From: Euglena gracilis
Lineage: Eukaryota; Euglenida; Euglenophyceae; Euglenales
Length of the DNA stretch: 64,000 nucleotides
Assembly (NCBI GenBank): GCA_039621445.1
Contig: CP154956.1
Span: 27,100,667-27,164,666, forward strand
Direction: 5' to 3'
Shown piece after piece: positions 1 through 10,559 of this stretch. The position numbers and the translations under genes were made by a program. Below the pieces are notes generated by a model, which did no database searches, was not told where the DNA came from, and was given only the letters and a program-made list of their open reading frames with translations. Each line of letters opens with the position of its first letter. Within the stretch, counting starts at the first letter, position 1.

Positions 1-125
1 ACGGGCAACATGGCATCAGAATTGTGAGATCCTGCAATTTTGATCGGCGACCAATTCGGACCAAAGTCGCCCAAAAGAGTCCCAAACATGAAGATTTGGG
101 CGAAATTGGCCATGATTCCTCAGAT

Positions 126-350
126 GCTGGTTCAGGCGTGAAGCTGGAGCCCCCTTAAAACCGTGTTCTGACACGAAAACTGTGTCCAGAACGCCGGTTC
201 GGGCGTGAAGCCGTGTTTCAGAACGCCGGTTTGGGCGGCTGCCCGAACCGACGTTCTGAAACACGGCTTCACGCCCGAACCGGCATTCTGGACACAGTTG
301 TTGAAACCGTGGATTAAGGGCTCTGGCTTCACGCCCGAACCGGCGTTCAA
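126..350. repeat. Long fold-back (imperfect palindrome)
   Basis: Two arms of about 105-110 bases are inverted copies around a centre near 236-241. The left arm carries 'GTGTCCAGAACGCCGGTTC' and 'GGGCGTGAAGCCGTG'; the right arm carries their reverse complements. It could extrude as a hairpin and looks like a fold-back transposable element or the collapsed remnant of one. Open frames here on either strand are mirror images of each other and are not genes. Confidence 0.7.
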
Positions 351-399
351 GGAATCACGGCCAATTTCGCCCTAAATACCCATTTTTCGAACATTTTTG

Positions 400-710
400 A
401 GCATTTTTGGGCTCCTTTGGGCGCATGGCCATGTCGATCGGCGTTCGAAGTTTTCACAGGTCTGGTGCCATGTTACCCATCGATCCAAAGCTCTTCTCAA
501 GGGCTTTTGACAGATGGCCACAGGATTCAGCCATTATGCAAACAGCGCTTATTTTCAGCGATCGTGCATTCCCAAATTTGACATCTTAATTTGTGAAATC
601 TCACACCTCAGGTGCCATACAGCATATCAATCAAGCTCTCCCCAAGACCTTTCGCTTGGTACCCTCAGAACTCAGTTACACTGCAGAGCACAGTGCCAAA
701 CGGTAGACTG
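400..710 (+). repeat. Interspersed repeat R3, copy 1
   Basis: The stretch 'CCATCGATCCAAAGCTCTTC' with its downstream 'AGCTCTCCCCAAGACCTTTC' recurs at 4775-4955 in rearranged order and, inverted, at 3890-4085. It is an old, diverged dispersed repeat without terminal repeats that I can see. The short frames across it have no protein features. Confidence 0.6.
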
Positions 711-2110
711 GGGGGGGGTAGTACCACCCAGAAAAATTGTTTTTGAGCCAAAATGAGCGTTTTTCGACCCCCCCCCGGGGGGGGAAATCAAAAAAAAATT
801 GCCCGAAACGATTTTTTTTTTGCCTCCCGGACCCGGAAAACCTGTTTTTGAGCCGAATTGACCGTTTTTTCGACCCCCTGGGCCCCCCGTTTCTGGCCCG
901 AAACCGCTCAACGTCTTAGAGTGGAGGGGGTGGTGGACAGCCCAAAAAAATGCCGGCCGAAATAAATCCAGGATGCGTGGGGTGGGAGCACGCACATAAA
1001 ATGGAAACCTGACCAGCAGCTTTTGGACGATTCCCTGCTCTGTGGTTCTGGGTTCTGGTCAACCAATTTGCTATACAATAATTGACCAACACTGACGGTT
1101 TCAGCAGGGGCGCCGGGCGACACAAGCCATGCGAGCCACCCGGTAGACTTTACAAAAAAACTATTTTGTCTTGGCCCGCACGCCTGTCTTGAATTTCATT
1201 CAACCGAACCGCGTGGACGGAAGTATTGTCAAAGAAGTGGTTGTTGGTCCAAAAACGGACACCTTCTTGGAAATCAACCGACCTACCATGCTCCCCCCTT
1301 TACTGTCCCCCCCCCTTACTGTTCCCATAGGGGGGACGGGAGCAGTACAGTGTCATGGCACTTTTTGTAAAGGATTCTTGGGACAAAGAGAGAAATAAGG
1401 AATTTTTGGGTCGGTTTTAGGTGCTCTCCATCCCATCAAACTCCAAACCAACGCCAAAAATCGATGTTATATGGAGGTGCAATTTTCAAGCATGTGAACC
1501 AAAAAAACTTTATTTTTGGAATTTTAGGTGGTCTTTTTGGGTCTAGCTTGGTTGGTCAGCCCATGGCCCATGGGAACAGTAGGGGGGGGGGGAGCTCGTC
1601 CCCCCCCCTTGCTGTTCCCATGGACCCAAATGGGGGCCACAGGACGGGAACCAGGCTTTTGCTTAAGGGATTGCAGTACCCCCCCCCCCCCCGGGGGGGC
1701 TGGACTGCAGCTAGTCCAAATTTGGCTAGTGGGTTTTCTAGCAGACCCCCCCCCGGGGGGGGGGTCTGCTAGCAGGGCTAGCTAGTGGAAAATTTTTTTG
1801 GGACCCCCAAAAATGGCCAAAAATGCCCGTTTTTGGCCATTTTGGGGGATTTTTGGAACAAAATCAGCCCAAAACCTGTTAAAAACCTCATTTTTCCTCC
1901 GGCGCTGCACGCCGAAGGAAAATTCTTTTTCCAGTCCGGGGGACCCCCGGACCCCCCGCCCGCCCCCCCGGTGGGGGAGGGGGGGTCTAGCTAGTCCACT
2001 TTTTCCAGTGTCTAGCCGATTGGCTAGCCAGTACCCCCCCCCCCCCCGGGGGTCCTTAAGCAAAAGCCTGACGGGAACAGTAAGGGGGGGGGGGCATGGT
2101 ACGGGGCCTC
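711..2110. other. Gene-free stretch with C(n)G(n) palindromes
   Basis: No coding sequence is supported. The stretch holds several back-to-back poly-C/poly-G palindromes (about 770-785, 1680-1697, 1745-1772 and 2034-2052), some with extended inverted flanks such as 'GCAGACCCC' with 'GGGGTCTGC' near 1741-1771. All long frames here read through these runs and give Pro/Gly-rich nonsense. Confidence 0.6.
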
Positions 2111-3220
2111 CTCTTGGAAGTCGACTGACCCAAACAGATTTCAGTGCCTTGGAAATCGACCAACCTATTTTGTTTCATTTTTCTAAATGACCTTTTGGCA
2201 ATATTTAATTTCCCCAGATTTTTGACCAATGAAACTGAAATTGCTGAATTTAGACGGTCGGGATTGTATCCGTCTGTTTCAGCAGTTGCCAAGTCACACC
2301 TCGATCAAAAGCTTCTCTTATCAGCCCACTTGCAATGGCAACTGAATCTGGCTGTATTGTTCAGAATTACAGGAGGGGCGGAAAACCCATACGGCTGAAA
2401 TTTTGGAAACATGAATTACGCGACAAAAAGGAGTGTGTATTTCTCCAAAAGCTACTGGGGTATTCATGCAAAAACGTTTTGGGAGCCAAGAAATTAGTTT
2501 TTAGAAATTCAGTTTTCGCGAAAGTCGCAATTCCGGAATTTGGGCTTTCTGTGTTTTCTGCCCCTCTGGTGAAGTTCTCTGAAGTTCCAGAAAATGAAAT
2601 GGGACGTCCCAATTTCATCTAGTTTGTGTTCATCTCCAAAAAATCCAAGATGTCCAAGGTTTCATTTAAAATTCCCAATCTGACTGGCAACAGATTGTAG
2701 TGTCTTGGAAATTGACTGACCAAAACAATTTCAGCCTGAATTCCTTTTAAGTCAGCAGAAATTCAACACATGCGCCGGGCCCAGAAAATGTGTTGCACAC
2801 GTTGTTTTGCCACATTCGGGTGAACGCCATAATGCATGGGTGAAATCCCTGCTTTCACTGGAGTGGCTAGTTGGCCGACTTGTTGATCGACTAGTCAACA
2901 GGCAACTCGCTAGTCGATCGGCTTGTTGATCGATTTGCCAGTGCCCCCCTCCCCAGCCTGATGTTTTAGGCCCGGCACCCCTGCTAAAATCCACTCATGT
3001 CTGTCGATTTCTGTCAAGGCAACCCTGGAAACAAGGCTTCCCCCCCCCCAAATGGCCTGGCGGGGTGCCAGGTTATTGGAACCAACTTTTGGCCCTGCCC
3101 CCCCTGCCAGGCTATTTGGGCCTTTTTTTTCAGCGTTGTAAAGGAATTTTGCCTTAAACCGGCGTTTGGGACGCTGGGTCCCCCCCACTGGTTTTCGGAC
3201 GGTTCTGCCTGTGAAAAAGG
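2111..3220. other. Gene-free intergenic DNA
   Basis: I see no gene, RNA or transposon terminus. There is a short cluster of repeats of the type 'CTAGTCGATC/GTTGATCGA' at about 2870-2940. Frames are short, on both strands, and lack any domain. Confidence 0.4.
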
Positions 3221-3221
3221 G

Positions 3222-3346
3222 GTTAGGGACGCCGGTTCTGTCATGAACCCGGCGTCCCTAAAATGCTTTAAACAAGAGGTGGCGGACGCCGGTTCTGTCC
3301 TGAGCCCGGCGTCCCCCGGGTTCAGGACAGAACCGGCGTCCGCCAC
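3222..3346. repeat. GC-rich inverted repeats (GGACGCCGGTTCTG family)
   Basis: Three occurrences of GGACGCCGGTTCTGTC or its complement alternate in orientation at about 3228-3250, 3287-3310 and 3316-3342. The last two form a long hairpin centred near 3313. The design (facing arms with the same core) resembles the fold-back repeat at 126-350, which shares the 'ACGCCGGTTC' core. Confidence 0.6.
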
Positions 3347-3880
3347 CCCTTTTTTGATATAAAAAGGGGGGCCAAGTTGCTGGAACCATCTTTTTTTGCC
3401 CCTCCCCCCTCCAAGTTGTTGCCAGGAGCAAGGCCCCGCCAGGTTGTTTGGGGGGGTTTAGGAGGGCCCCACCCCCGGGCTGCCCCTAACTCTTGGCCCA
3501 AACACAGCTCTTCACATGAAGAAATTATGAGGACTCATCAGCAAGGAACAGTGGTGGCATTTGCTCTGAATGACCATCCTTTCAACCTTTCACTTTCCAG
3601 GGCACTGGAGGAGCTGTGCTGCAATGCTCGGTGTTGCTGCTGTTGGAGCATCTTTGTCCACGGTGTGTTGTTCCCAACCCATACTCCACTGCATCTTGTC
3701 CAGTATCTGCATTCAATCCACCTTCTCCAATATCTGCATCTTGCCAAGTGTCTGCATCCATTGGCTCCCAACGTGGCCAAAATGACCACAAAAGCCTAAA
3801 AACGACCAAGAAAGCCCCAAAATGACCACAAAAAGCCCCAGAGAGCAAACAAAATGACCCAAAACGGCTTATACACCTAA
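3347..3880. other. Gene-free stretch with short minisatellite
   Basis: No gene is supported. Positions 3688-3770 contain imperfect copies of 'CATCTTGTCCAGTATCTGCA', the unit that expands at 12660-12985 and appears inverted at 11855-11955. Positions 3775-3860 are 'AAAATGACCA' low-complexity repeats. Confidence 0.45.
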
Positions 3881-3884
3881 CGCC

Positions 3885-4085
3885 TGAATATTGCTGTATG
3901 GCAAGTGAGCTGTGGGATTTGACAAATTAATATGTCAAATTTCGGAAAACACGACCGCTGAAAAGAAGAGCTCTGTGCATTTAGGTGAATTCTGTGGTCA
4001 TCTGTCGAAAGCCCTTGAAAAGAGCTTTCGATTGATGGGTAACATGGCTTCAGAAGTGTGGAAGCTACCATTTTCGACCGGCGGC
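3885..4085 (-). repeat. Interspersed repeat R3, inverted copy
   Basis: This is the reverse complement of the core of the repeat at 400-710: the AAGAGCTTTCGATTGATGGG block corresponds to CCATCGATCCAAAGCTCTTC. It is diverged and does not encode a protein I recognise. Its left end, at 3867-3885, begins with ACACCTAACGCCTGAA, the terminal sequence of the 440-bp TIR element described at 7099. Confidence 0.55.
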
Positions 4086-4149
4086 TAATTTGATATATTA
4101 TGACACATCCAAATCAAAACTGGTTACCCCTTGCCATTTTCCGCCTGCC

Positions 4150-4282
4150 CTGTATATATCGTGGATGGGGGTCCCACAAAATACAGGGCAGGCGCCGGGT
4201 CCCACACTTTTTCAACAAAAAGTGTGGGACCCCCATCCTACACTACACAAGGGCAGGCGCAGGGTCCCACAATTACACGGAA
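4150..4282. repeat. Hairpin repeat (GTCCCACACTTTTT stem), copy 1
   Basis: A perfect 14-bp stem (GTCCCACACTTTTT and its complement) with a 4-base loop lies at about 4199-4230, flanked by copies of 'CAGGGCAGGCGC' in direct and inverted order. The same building blocks recur at 5296-5482. Non-coding. Confidence 0.65.
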
Positions 4283-4332
4283 TATAACGTGAGTATACCC
4301 GCAAAATACAGGCATCGGACCTCAATGCACTA

Positions 4333-4772
4333 TTACACCTAGCGTCTGAAATGTTTGCCCATGGCTGGCAAAAATATTTGCCCCAACCAGTCAAAATTTT
4401 TGCCCAGCGCCCTCAAAAAGTTTTTCCCAAAGGTCTCAAAAATTTTAGCACTCCGCCGCCAAAAATATTTGCACTTGCTCAAAAAATATTTGCCCTCCGT
4501 CATTTTATTTTTGCACAATGAAAAAAAGCGTTGCATTGCACAATGGTTAAACATCTGTGCCGATTGAAGTTTCAAAGAGCAAAAGTGCAAAACACCCGAT
4601 CCAAGTGCAAAAAATTTCGGAACGGAGGCAAATATTTTTGGGATAAAATGCAAACATTTTTGAGATAAAATGCAAACAAATTTTTACCGTGTGCAAACAT
4701 TTTTAAGATAAAGTGCAAAAAAATTGACCGGAAGTGCCAAAATATATGGTATGAAGTGCAAACATGTGAAAC
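4333..4772 (+). mobile_element. MITE-like 440-bp element, copy lacking right end
   Basis: This copy begins with TTACACCTAGCGTCTGAAAT and runs in parallel with the copy at 7099-7538 (shared blocks 'GTTTGCCC..GGCTGGCA', 'CCTCCGTCATTTTATTT', 'GTGCAAAACACCCGATCC'). The right terminal inverted repeat is missing: at about 4773 the sequence passes straight into repeat R3. No coding capacity is seen. Confidence 0.6.
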
Positions 4773-4774
4773 AA

Positions 4775-4960
4775 AAGCTCTCCCCAAGACTTTTCGCTTG
4801 GAACCCACAGAACTCAGCTACACTGCACAGCGCTCTGAAAATCAGCAATTGCATTTTCCGACCCTGTTTGAAAATTCGAAATTCCACTTTTCAGCTGCCA
4901 TGTTGCCCATCGATCGAAAGCTCTTCTCAAGGACTTTCAGCAGATGGCCTTAGATTTCTG
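4775..4960 (+). repeat. Interspersed repeat R3, copy 2 (rearranged)
   Basis: The blocks 'AGCTCTCCCCAAGAC' and 'CCATCGATCGAAAGCTCTTC' occur in the opposite order to the copy at 400-710, so the unit has been permuted or was tandem before decay. Non-coding. Confidence 0.55.
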
Positions 4961-5160
4961 CCACGCTACATGGTATTCTATTTCAGAAATTCCCCAAAAT
5001 TGGCCAAAAGGAAGCTATTGCACAAAAAAACCCAATTTCTGGCCGAAGACCCCCCCAAAAACTGCTCAAAAATGATTACCATGTGTCCACAAACCCTTTT
5101 AGACACTTTCTGGCACTTTTTATTTTGGGTCCCCCAGACCTTGGGTTGGGCGTCCCAGAG

Positions 5161-5205
5161 GGTTAGGTTTAGGGTAACCAAACCCTAACCCTAACCCAGA
5201 CAGCC
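5161..5205. repeat. Short interstitial telomere-like motif
   Basis: GGTTAGGTTTAGGGTAACC is followed by AAACCCTAACCCTAACCC, so G-rich and C-rich telomere-type hexamer/heptamer units face each other. It is too short to be a telomere. It could mark an old end-joining event or simply be a low-complexity motif. Confidence 0.45.
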
Positions 5206-5295
5206 GGTTTGAACTGGAAACGGAACATCACCCGGAAATGGAACGCAGCGGAAACAGAAACGGATCATCACCCGTATTCAGCCTGAATACGGGTG

Positions 5296-5482
5296 ACCCA
5301 GCGCCTGCCCTGTATATTGTGGGAGGGGGTCCCACACTTTTTGTTGAAAAAGTGTGGGACTCTGCGCCTGCCCTGTATTTTGTGGGACCCCCCCTTACCC
5401 TGGGGAGACCCCCCAAAAAACAAAAAATTGCTGGGTTTGCTTGCGTGATGTACACCTGACAAAATACAGGGCAGGCGATCGG
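5296..5482. repeat. Hairpin repeat (GTCCCACACTTTTT stem), copy 2
   Basis: The 'GTCCCACACTTTTT' stem (about 5330-5360), the 'GCGCCTGCCCTGTATA' block and a terminal 'AAAATACAGGGCAGGCG' match the repeat at 4150-4282 and give it an overall inverted organisation. Non-coding. Confidence 0.6.
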
Positions 5483-5584
5483 ACCCCTTAATTCACTATT
5501 ACAGATATTTCGTGGGTATCCCCCTTATTCAAGCTGAAGAAGGGGAGACCGGGGATGCCTTTGGCGCCCCCGGTCCTGAGCAGG

Positions 5585-5700
5585 CACCTATGCCGACCGC
5601 AGCCGACCGCAGCCGACCGCGGCCGACCGCGGGTTTCAGGACTGTCATAGGTGGGGTGCCGACCGCAGCCGACCGCAGCCGACCGCAGCCGACCGCGCAA
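5585..5700. repeat. Minisatellite, CCGACCGCAG units
   Basis: Tandem 10-base units (GCCGACCGCA/GCCGACCGCG) occur in two blocks, 5590-5630 and 5658-5697, separated by 'GTTTCAGGACTGTCATAG'. Related units recur at 6395-6475, 28798-29065 and 30366-30535. The frames through it encode Arg/Pro-rich artefacts. Confidence 0.7.
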
Positions 5701-5754
5701 CTTTTTTCTAATTGATGTCAATTTTTCAGTGAGAATGAGGAATTAGGCTCATTT

Positions 5755-6345
5755 TTATCCCAGATGTTGAGATTTTTCTGGCTCATCTGGCTCATGTTGC
5801 CACTTTTGGCCACTTTTGGCCATTTTTGGCCATTTTTGGTCGCTTTTGTCCCCTTTTGGCCCATTTGCCACCATAATTCACCCATTTTGACCTATTTTGA
5901 CCATTTTTGGCCACTTTTTGCCCACTTCTTGTAATTTTGGGCCATTTTGTCCTGCTCTTGGGCCATTTTGGGCCATTTAGGGCCATTTTTGACCATATAA
6001 AGCCACTTTCGACCTTTTCTTTTTTGTTATTTTTGCCCATTTTTTGGTCTCTTTTTTGTCAAGTTTGACCATTTTGAGCATTTTGCGCCAGTTTGTTGCC
6101 AAAGGTGAACAAAAGGTGCTAAAGTGACCCAAATCGGCCAAAAGCAGGGTCATTTTGGTCCCTTTTTGGGCCAAAAGGTGGGCAAAAGCAACAAAAGTGA
6201 CCCAAACGAAAGCAAAAGGCAGGAATAATGGGCAAAGGCAAGCAAAAATCGACCAAAAGTCGGCAACAGTGGCCAAAGCAGTCCAAAAGCATCAAAAACT
6301 GGCCAAAGCAGCGAAAAGTGGCCAAAAGTCGGCAACAGTGGATTG
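5755..6345. repeat. TTTTGGCC low-complexity tract with strand switch
   Basis: From about 5795 to 6075 the top strand is made of variants of 'CATTTTTGGC'; from about 6100 to 6340 it is made of the complement ('GCCAAAAGTG'). The whole is therefore a diffuse inverted array about 590 bases long. Frames through it give Lys/Trp-rich or Phe-rich repeats and are not genes. Confidence 0.65.
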
Positions 6346-6389
6346 TGTGATTGTGATGTGCTCATTTTTTGTTGGCCTGCCCCCCACCT

Positions 6390-6480
6390 ACAGCCAACTA
6401 CTTTGCCGACCCTGCCCGACCCGCTGCCGACCGCAGCCGACCCGCCGACCGCACCGCTTGCCTACCTCGCCGACCGGGAA
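6390..6480. repeat. CCGACCGCAG-type minisatellite, second block
   Basis: Degenerate GCCGACC units are followed by 'GGGAATCTGTCATAG', a close match to the spacer of the minisatellite at 5585-5700. The two blocks therefore flank the inverted TTTTGGCC tract as a larger unit. Confidence 0.5.
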
Positions 6481-6812
6481 TCTGTCATAGTCGAAGTGCT
6501 TGGTCCTGAGTAAGGGGGATACCCACAAAATATGCATAGAAACGACCTAAAATAGCCCAAAAAAAACGCCAACAATGCCGACAAAAGATTGTGGAAAATG
6601 ACCCAGAATCACCAAAATGGCATAAAATGGCCAAAAATGCCATGAACGTGCTCATTGACCCAAATCACCCAAATATTTGCCCAATTCAATGCAAAAAATA
6701 GCCCCCAAATTGGCAAAAATTAATCAAAAATGCCAAGATGGGCGTAACATTGGAGATTTGTGGGAAACAATTGCTTATTTATCCTGAAAATGGGTTTAAT
6801 TCTTCAAAATAT
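6481..6812. other. Gene-free stretch
   Basis: Only AAAATGGCC-type low-complexity sequence (continuing the pattern of the preceding tract) is visible. No gene or transposon end. Confidence 0.4.
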
Positions 6813-6817
6813 ATACA

Positions 6818-6962
6818 AAAAACGCCAGCATCGCCCAGCATCACCCTGCATCATCCAGCATCGCCCAGCATTGGAACCCCACCTGATCCCAAAACCCCAT
6901 CTGGTCTCCAAAAATCCAGCATCGCCCAGCATCGCTCAGCATCGCCCAGCATCATCAGAGGT
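6818..6962. repeat. Minisatellite, CAGCATCGCC units
   Basis: Ten-base CAGCATCGCC variants are repeated about ten times in two blocks. The inverted version (GGCGATGCTG) occurs at 12285-12345, together with the neighbouring 'GGTGCTTGG' motif, so a larger segment is duplicated in opposite orientation. Non-coding. Confidence 0.6.
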
Positions 6963-7098
6963 GCTTGGACCCGGCCCACCCCATAGATTCCTATGACCAG
7001 GTGTGGAGTTTGAGAGTGGGGCTGGGGGTTGGGGGGCCTCCACCAGGTCCTCCCACTGACCAGGGCGTTTGAAACGTTTAATTATCCATGACACATGG

Positions 7099-7538
7099 TT
7101 ACACCTAGCATCTGAAATGTTTGCCCACGGCTGGCAGAAATATTTGCCCCAACCTGTCAAATTTTTGCCCAGCGCTCTCAAAAAAATTTGCCCAAAGGTC
7201 TCAAAATTTTTTGCACTGCGCACCAAAAATATTCGCATTTGTTCCGAAAATATTTGCCCTCCGTCATTTTATTTTGCACAATGAAAAAAGCGTTGCACTG
7301 CACAATGGAAAAAAATATCCACGCCGATTGAAGTTTCAAAGGGCAAAAGTGCAAAACACCCGATCCAAGTGCAAAATTTTTCGGAACAGAGGGAAATCTT
7401 TGGATAATTTACAAACATTTTTGAGGCAAACAAATTGTTGGCATGTGCAAACATTTTTTGAGATAAAGTGCAAGAAGATTGACCATAAGTGCAAAAACAT
7501 ATGGTGTGAAATGCGACAATTTCAGGCGTTAGGTGTAA
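7099..7538 (+). mobile_element. MITE-like element, 440 bp, complete copy
   Basis: The termini are inverted repeats of about 20 bases: the left end reads TTACACCTAGCATCTGAAAT and the right end is the complement of TTACACCTAACGCCTGAAAT (17 of 20 match by eye). The interior is AT-rich, full of 'AAATATTTGC' motifs, and has no transposase. A copy lacking its right end lies at 4333-4772; diverged relatives are at 11300-11605 and, inverted, near 16230-16420. I see no clear target-site duplication, so the superfamily is unknown. Confidence 0.65.
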
Positions 7539-7539
7539 A

Positions 7540-9560
7540 ACCTGCATAAAAAATATGGCAAAGCCCTCTTTTGTTAAAAATCCTGTTTTTTTTTGTAGCA
7601 AAAACACACGCTGGTTGTTTGAAACAGCTTGCCAGTCTTGGCTGGGACCCCCCCCCCCCGCCGGGAGAACAATTATGGGGCATCCCCTGTGTGACCTCGG
7701 GCAGTATGATTTTCTTTTTGTACCTTTTCTGATCAGGAGCACCTCAAAGAAAAACCCATCAAAACCCTATTTCCTTTTCCTTTTCTTGGCCATTTGTCAA
7801 AAAGTTTTGGCACTTCATTTTTTTGCAAATATTTCAAGGGCTGTATTTTTTCATTTCAATATTCTTTGCCCAGTAAGTTTCAGCAGCTTTATCCAAACAG
7901 TCTCAGAACCTGCAGTGAGCAAAAACCAACAGAAACAAGAATTAACAACACTGGTTCAGCTGTCTGGGCATGGAAAATTTCGTCGGCGGTGCAAAAGAAG
8001 GGTCCATTCATGGATTCTTCCGAGACGGCGCCTGATTTCAAAAACAGCCAAAAACTCCACCCAGATGCACATCAAAAGACTGACACAAACAGTTGCTTTC
8101 GTGAAGATCGACTGAGGCCATGCGCCCGCCCTGCCCAGGGAACAGGTGTTAACAGGGGCACTGGGACGGTGGTGGGATCAAAAATCCAGCGCTTTGCGCC
8201 TGTCACTGGAAGCTTTTCCATTTGGGCTGCTAGCAGCCCCTCCCCAGTGGTGGGGTCCCACTTTTCAACTGGCCGATATTGGACGAGGCCTGTTTTTATG
8301 GCCGCAAAAAAGACAGAACACACGTCAACGATTGCTATGTCGGCACAGGACCCACGTGCAGGGCTGTACAGGAATGCCCTCGACCCCCCCCACCCCCATC
8401 CTGTGGTGGGTGGGGGGGGGTCGACCCCCCCAACACCAAGGCCTTCCCGTACAGCCCTGACCATGGGTGAAGGGGGGGGGTCCCAAACCCTCATTTTTTA
8501 CTTCTCCTGGAAAAAATTGCCCTCTGTCATTACCTCACATACACCAATGGCTATGGCTCGCGGATGACCAAATTGCGGGTTGGGCCGGCCTATGGCTGGG
8601 ACCATAGGGCGAACCATTGCACATGGCCTGCCGACTATTGTGGGTCAGGCCGACCTGTTTGGGCCAACCCACAATTTTCCGCATTCCCCCCCAATTCCAT
8701 TTCATCAACTGGCCTGGAAATGCGTGCAAATGCATGGCAATGACCTTGACACTTTCAAAAAACGCCCCATGCTGAATGTAGAATTAGTTTCCTTCAAAGT
8801 TTTAGGAGTCTCAAATCCGGGTCATGGGGGATCGCAGGGTCGTAAGATTGGTGGAACAGTGTTCGTCCCATGAACGAACAATACCGATTAATCTCCCCGA
8901 TCCGAATGAATAGTCGACTGAGAGCCCCACGCCCCACTGATCCAGAATACACTGTTTTTATCTTCCAAATCCGCAGAGGGAATGGACTGGGGGGGAATTG
9001 GCCACCACGGAAACACCTCTTGCATGCTCAACCATTTTAAAGATGAAGCACAAAAACACCCCAAAGTACGTTTTTTATCACTACTCTCAAATACTTTTCT
9101 TCGTGCCAAAAGAACATCAATGTGCTTGATGCGATGGCTGGAACGGCCCATGAGGTGTTTTAGGACCCGATGTTTTGAAAGCAGTTTGGGAGTTCCTTCT
9201 AATTGGTGTCAGATCGTCACACGCTCAGCGACGAGATTGGAAGGCCGAGAAAATTGACGACGGCATTCTTGTATCTGATATCTCAAAAAGGCAGCCTTAA
9301 TTCAATTTGGCAAATCTTACTTGAGTTGAGGCAAATCGCCACCAACTGCTCTTCTCAATTGGATGGGTGTACAGGCAGGAGATGGCCCCCCACTAGCATC
9401 CCATGGCGAATCCCAACAAACCCTCAAGTCTCCGAAGGTGTCCCCCTAGGTCTCAATGAATGGGAACCCAGAAAACCGCCCCACACCTCCACCCACCTTT
9501 ATCACATCCCCAGTGGCAGTGCAGTGCATGAAGCGAAGCAGCAATGCCCTGGAGATCAGC
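7540..9560. other. Gene-free stretch
   Basis: No gene is supported. There are palindromic poly-C/poly-G patches at 8380-8425 (with inverted 'TCGACCCCCCC' flanks). A stretch at 9120-9290 has a more gene-like base composition but lacks a continuous frame or a recognisable domain. Confidence 0.4.
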
Positions 9561-9574
9561 CCCCCCCCCCTACG

Positions 9575-9890
9575 TTCACCGTTTGAAAGTTCACCGGGGG
9601 GTCCCGGACCCCCCCCTCTGCCAAACCCAACGGTGAACTTCACCGGTGAAGTTTACCACAAGAGAAAATGGACAAAAATGACATTCTTGGCAAGTTTTCG
9701 GAAATTTTGATAAATTCCATGAACCATCAACCTCAGAATGACCATTTTGAGAGGAAAAGGAGCAAGATTTCACCATCAAAATATCACCCCCAACCATCAA
9801 CACGGTGAAGTTCACCGGTGAATTTCACCCCCGAACTTCACCGCCAAGTGTACCCCCCTCCCACCGGTGAAAAAAAAAAACTCACCGGGG
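9575..9890. repeat. Cluster of TTCACCGGTGAA palindromes
   Basis: At least six overlapping copies of 'GTGAAxTTCACC' and 'CACCGGTGAA' occur between 9580 and 9890, on both sides of a 150-base unique segment. The arrangement is an inverted repeat with arms at about 9583-9655 and 9800-9885. No protein is encoded; it is probably a fold-back element. Confidence 0.55.
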
Positions 9891-10369
9891 GGCCAACAGC
9901 CCCCCCCCCCCTACTGCCTAACCTCCCCTGGCTGTGCAAATGGCAGTGGCAGTGCAGTGGTTTGGGCTTTGGAACAAAGAGGAATGGTGCAGCACAATGG
10001 CAGTGTCACCCAAGTGAAATGCAGTGACAGTGCAGTTTGAGGCTTTCCAGTGTGGACTTGCCTTAACTCCACTGATAAAATCCACACCGCTCCTGGCTGT
10101 GATCGCAGCTGCAACCGCCACACTTTGTCCGTTTTTGAATACCTTCTGTGGCAGAAGGTATTCAAAACGGCATGGTGGTTGGCTTCCATAGTCACCAGAA
10201 TACCTTCTACATGTTGGCATCACTTTAATTTCGCAAAAGGCGAATCTGTTCACAAACTTTTCTTTTGGTATGAACATCCTGTTCGGGGGGTTGTGAACGA
10301 TTTCGGCCAGTCATCCTAACCATGGTGACGGAAGGGGGGGGGTCACGGCCCGGTCATCGGTCAGCTGGT

Positions 10370-10548
10370 ATGCAGGACATCCTGCTAAGTCGTGCGAAGA
10401 CGGTGCTTCATGTGCCCGCTGGAAACCAGCGCGATGTATCCGAGACCCTGTCTGAAACCATCCTTGAATACGTCGCCAGGCCAACTCCAAACACTCTCTT
10501 CGCGGTGCTGGCCTTCCCCAAACTAGTCCTCCAGTCAAATTCCAAGGT
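10370..10548 (+). pseudogene. Fragment of LINE-like retrotransposon ORF
   Basis: The frame reads through 'DILLSRAKTVLHVPAG', '...ETILEYVARPTPNTLFAV' and 'LAFPKLVLQ'. This pattern (aliphatic-rich helix, short-chain Thr-Leu repeat, then L..LPK.VL) is what I know from the region just upstream of reverse transcriptase in non-LTR elements of algae and oomycetes. No reverse transcriptase follows: the frame ends in unrelated sequence at about 10560. I infer a short 5'-and-3'-truncated relic. A host exon with a GT donor at 10546 is the alternative. Confidence 0.4.
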
Positions 10549-10559
10549 ATTGAAAATCT

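Noticed and set aside
16-350. Overlapping open frames on the minus strand with repeated Ala-Gly-Ser-Gly-Val-Lys-Pro motifs
   Set aside because: They are the mirror-image readings of a palindrome; both arms give the same peptide on opposite strands and there is no unique coding part.
5161-5205. Chromosome end
   Set aside because: Only a few telomere-type units in facing orientation, with ordinary sequence on both sides.
5755-6365. Frames rich in Lys-Trp-Pro or Leu-Leu-Pro-Thr-Phe
   Set aside because: Low-complexity TTTTGGCC repeats; both strands give equally long frames.
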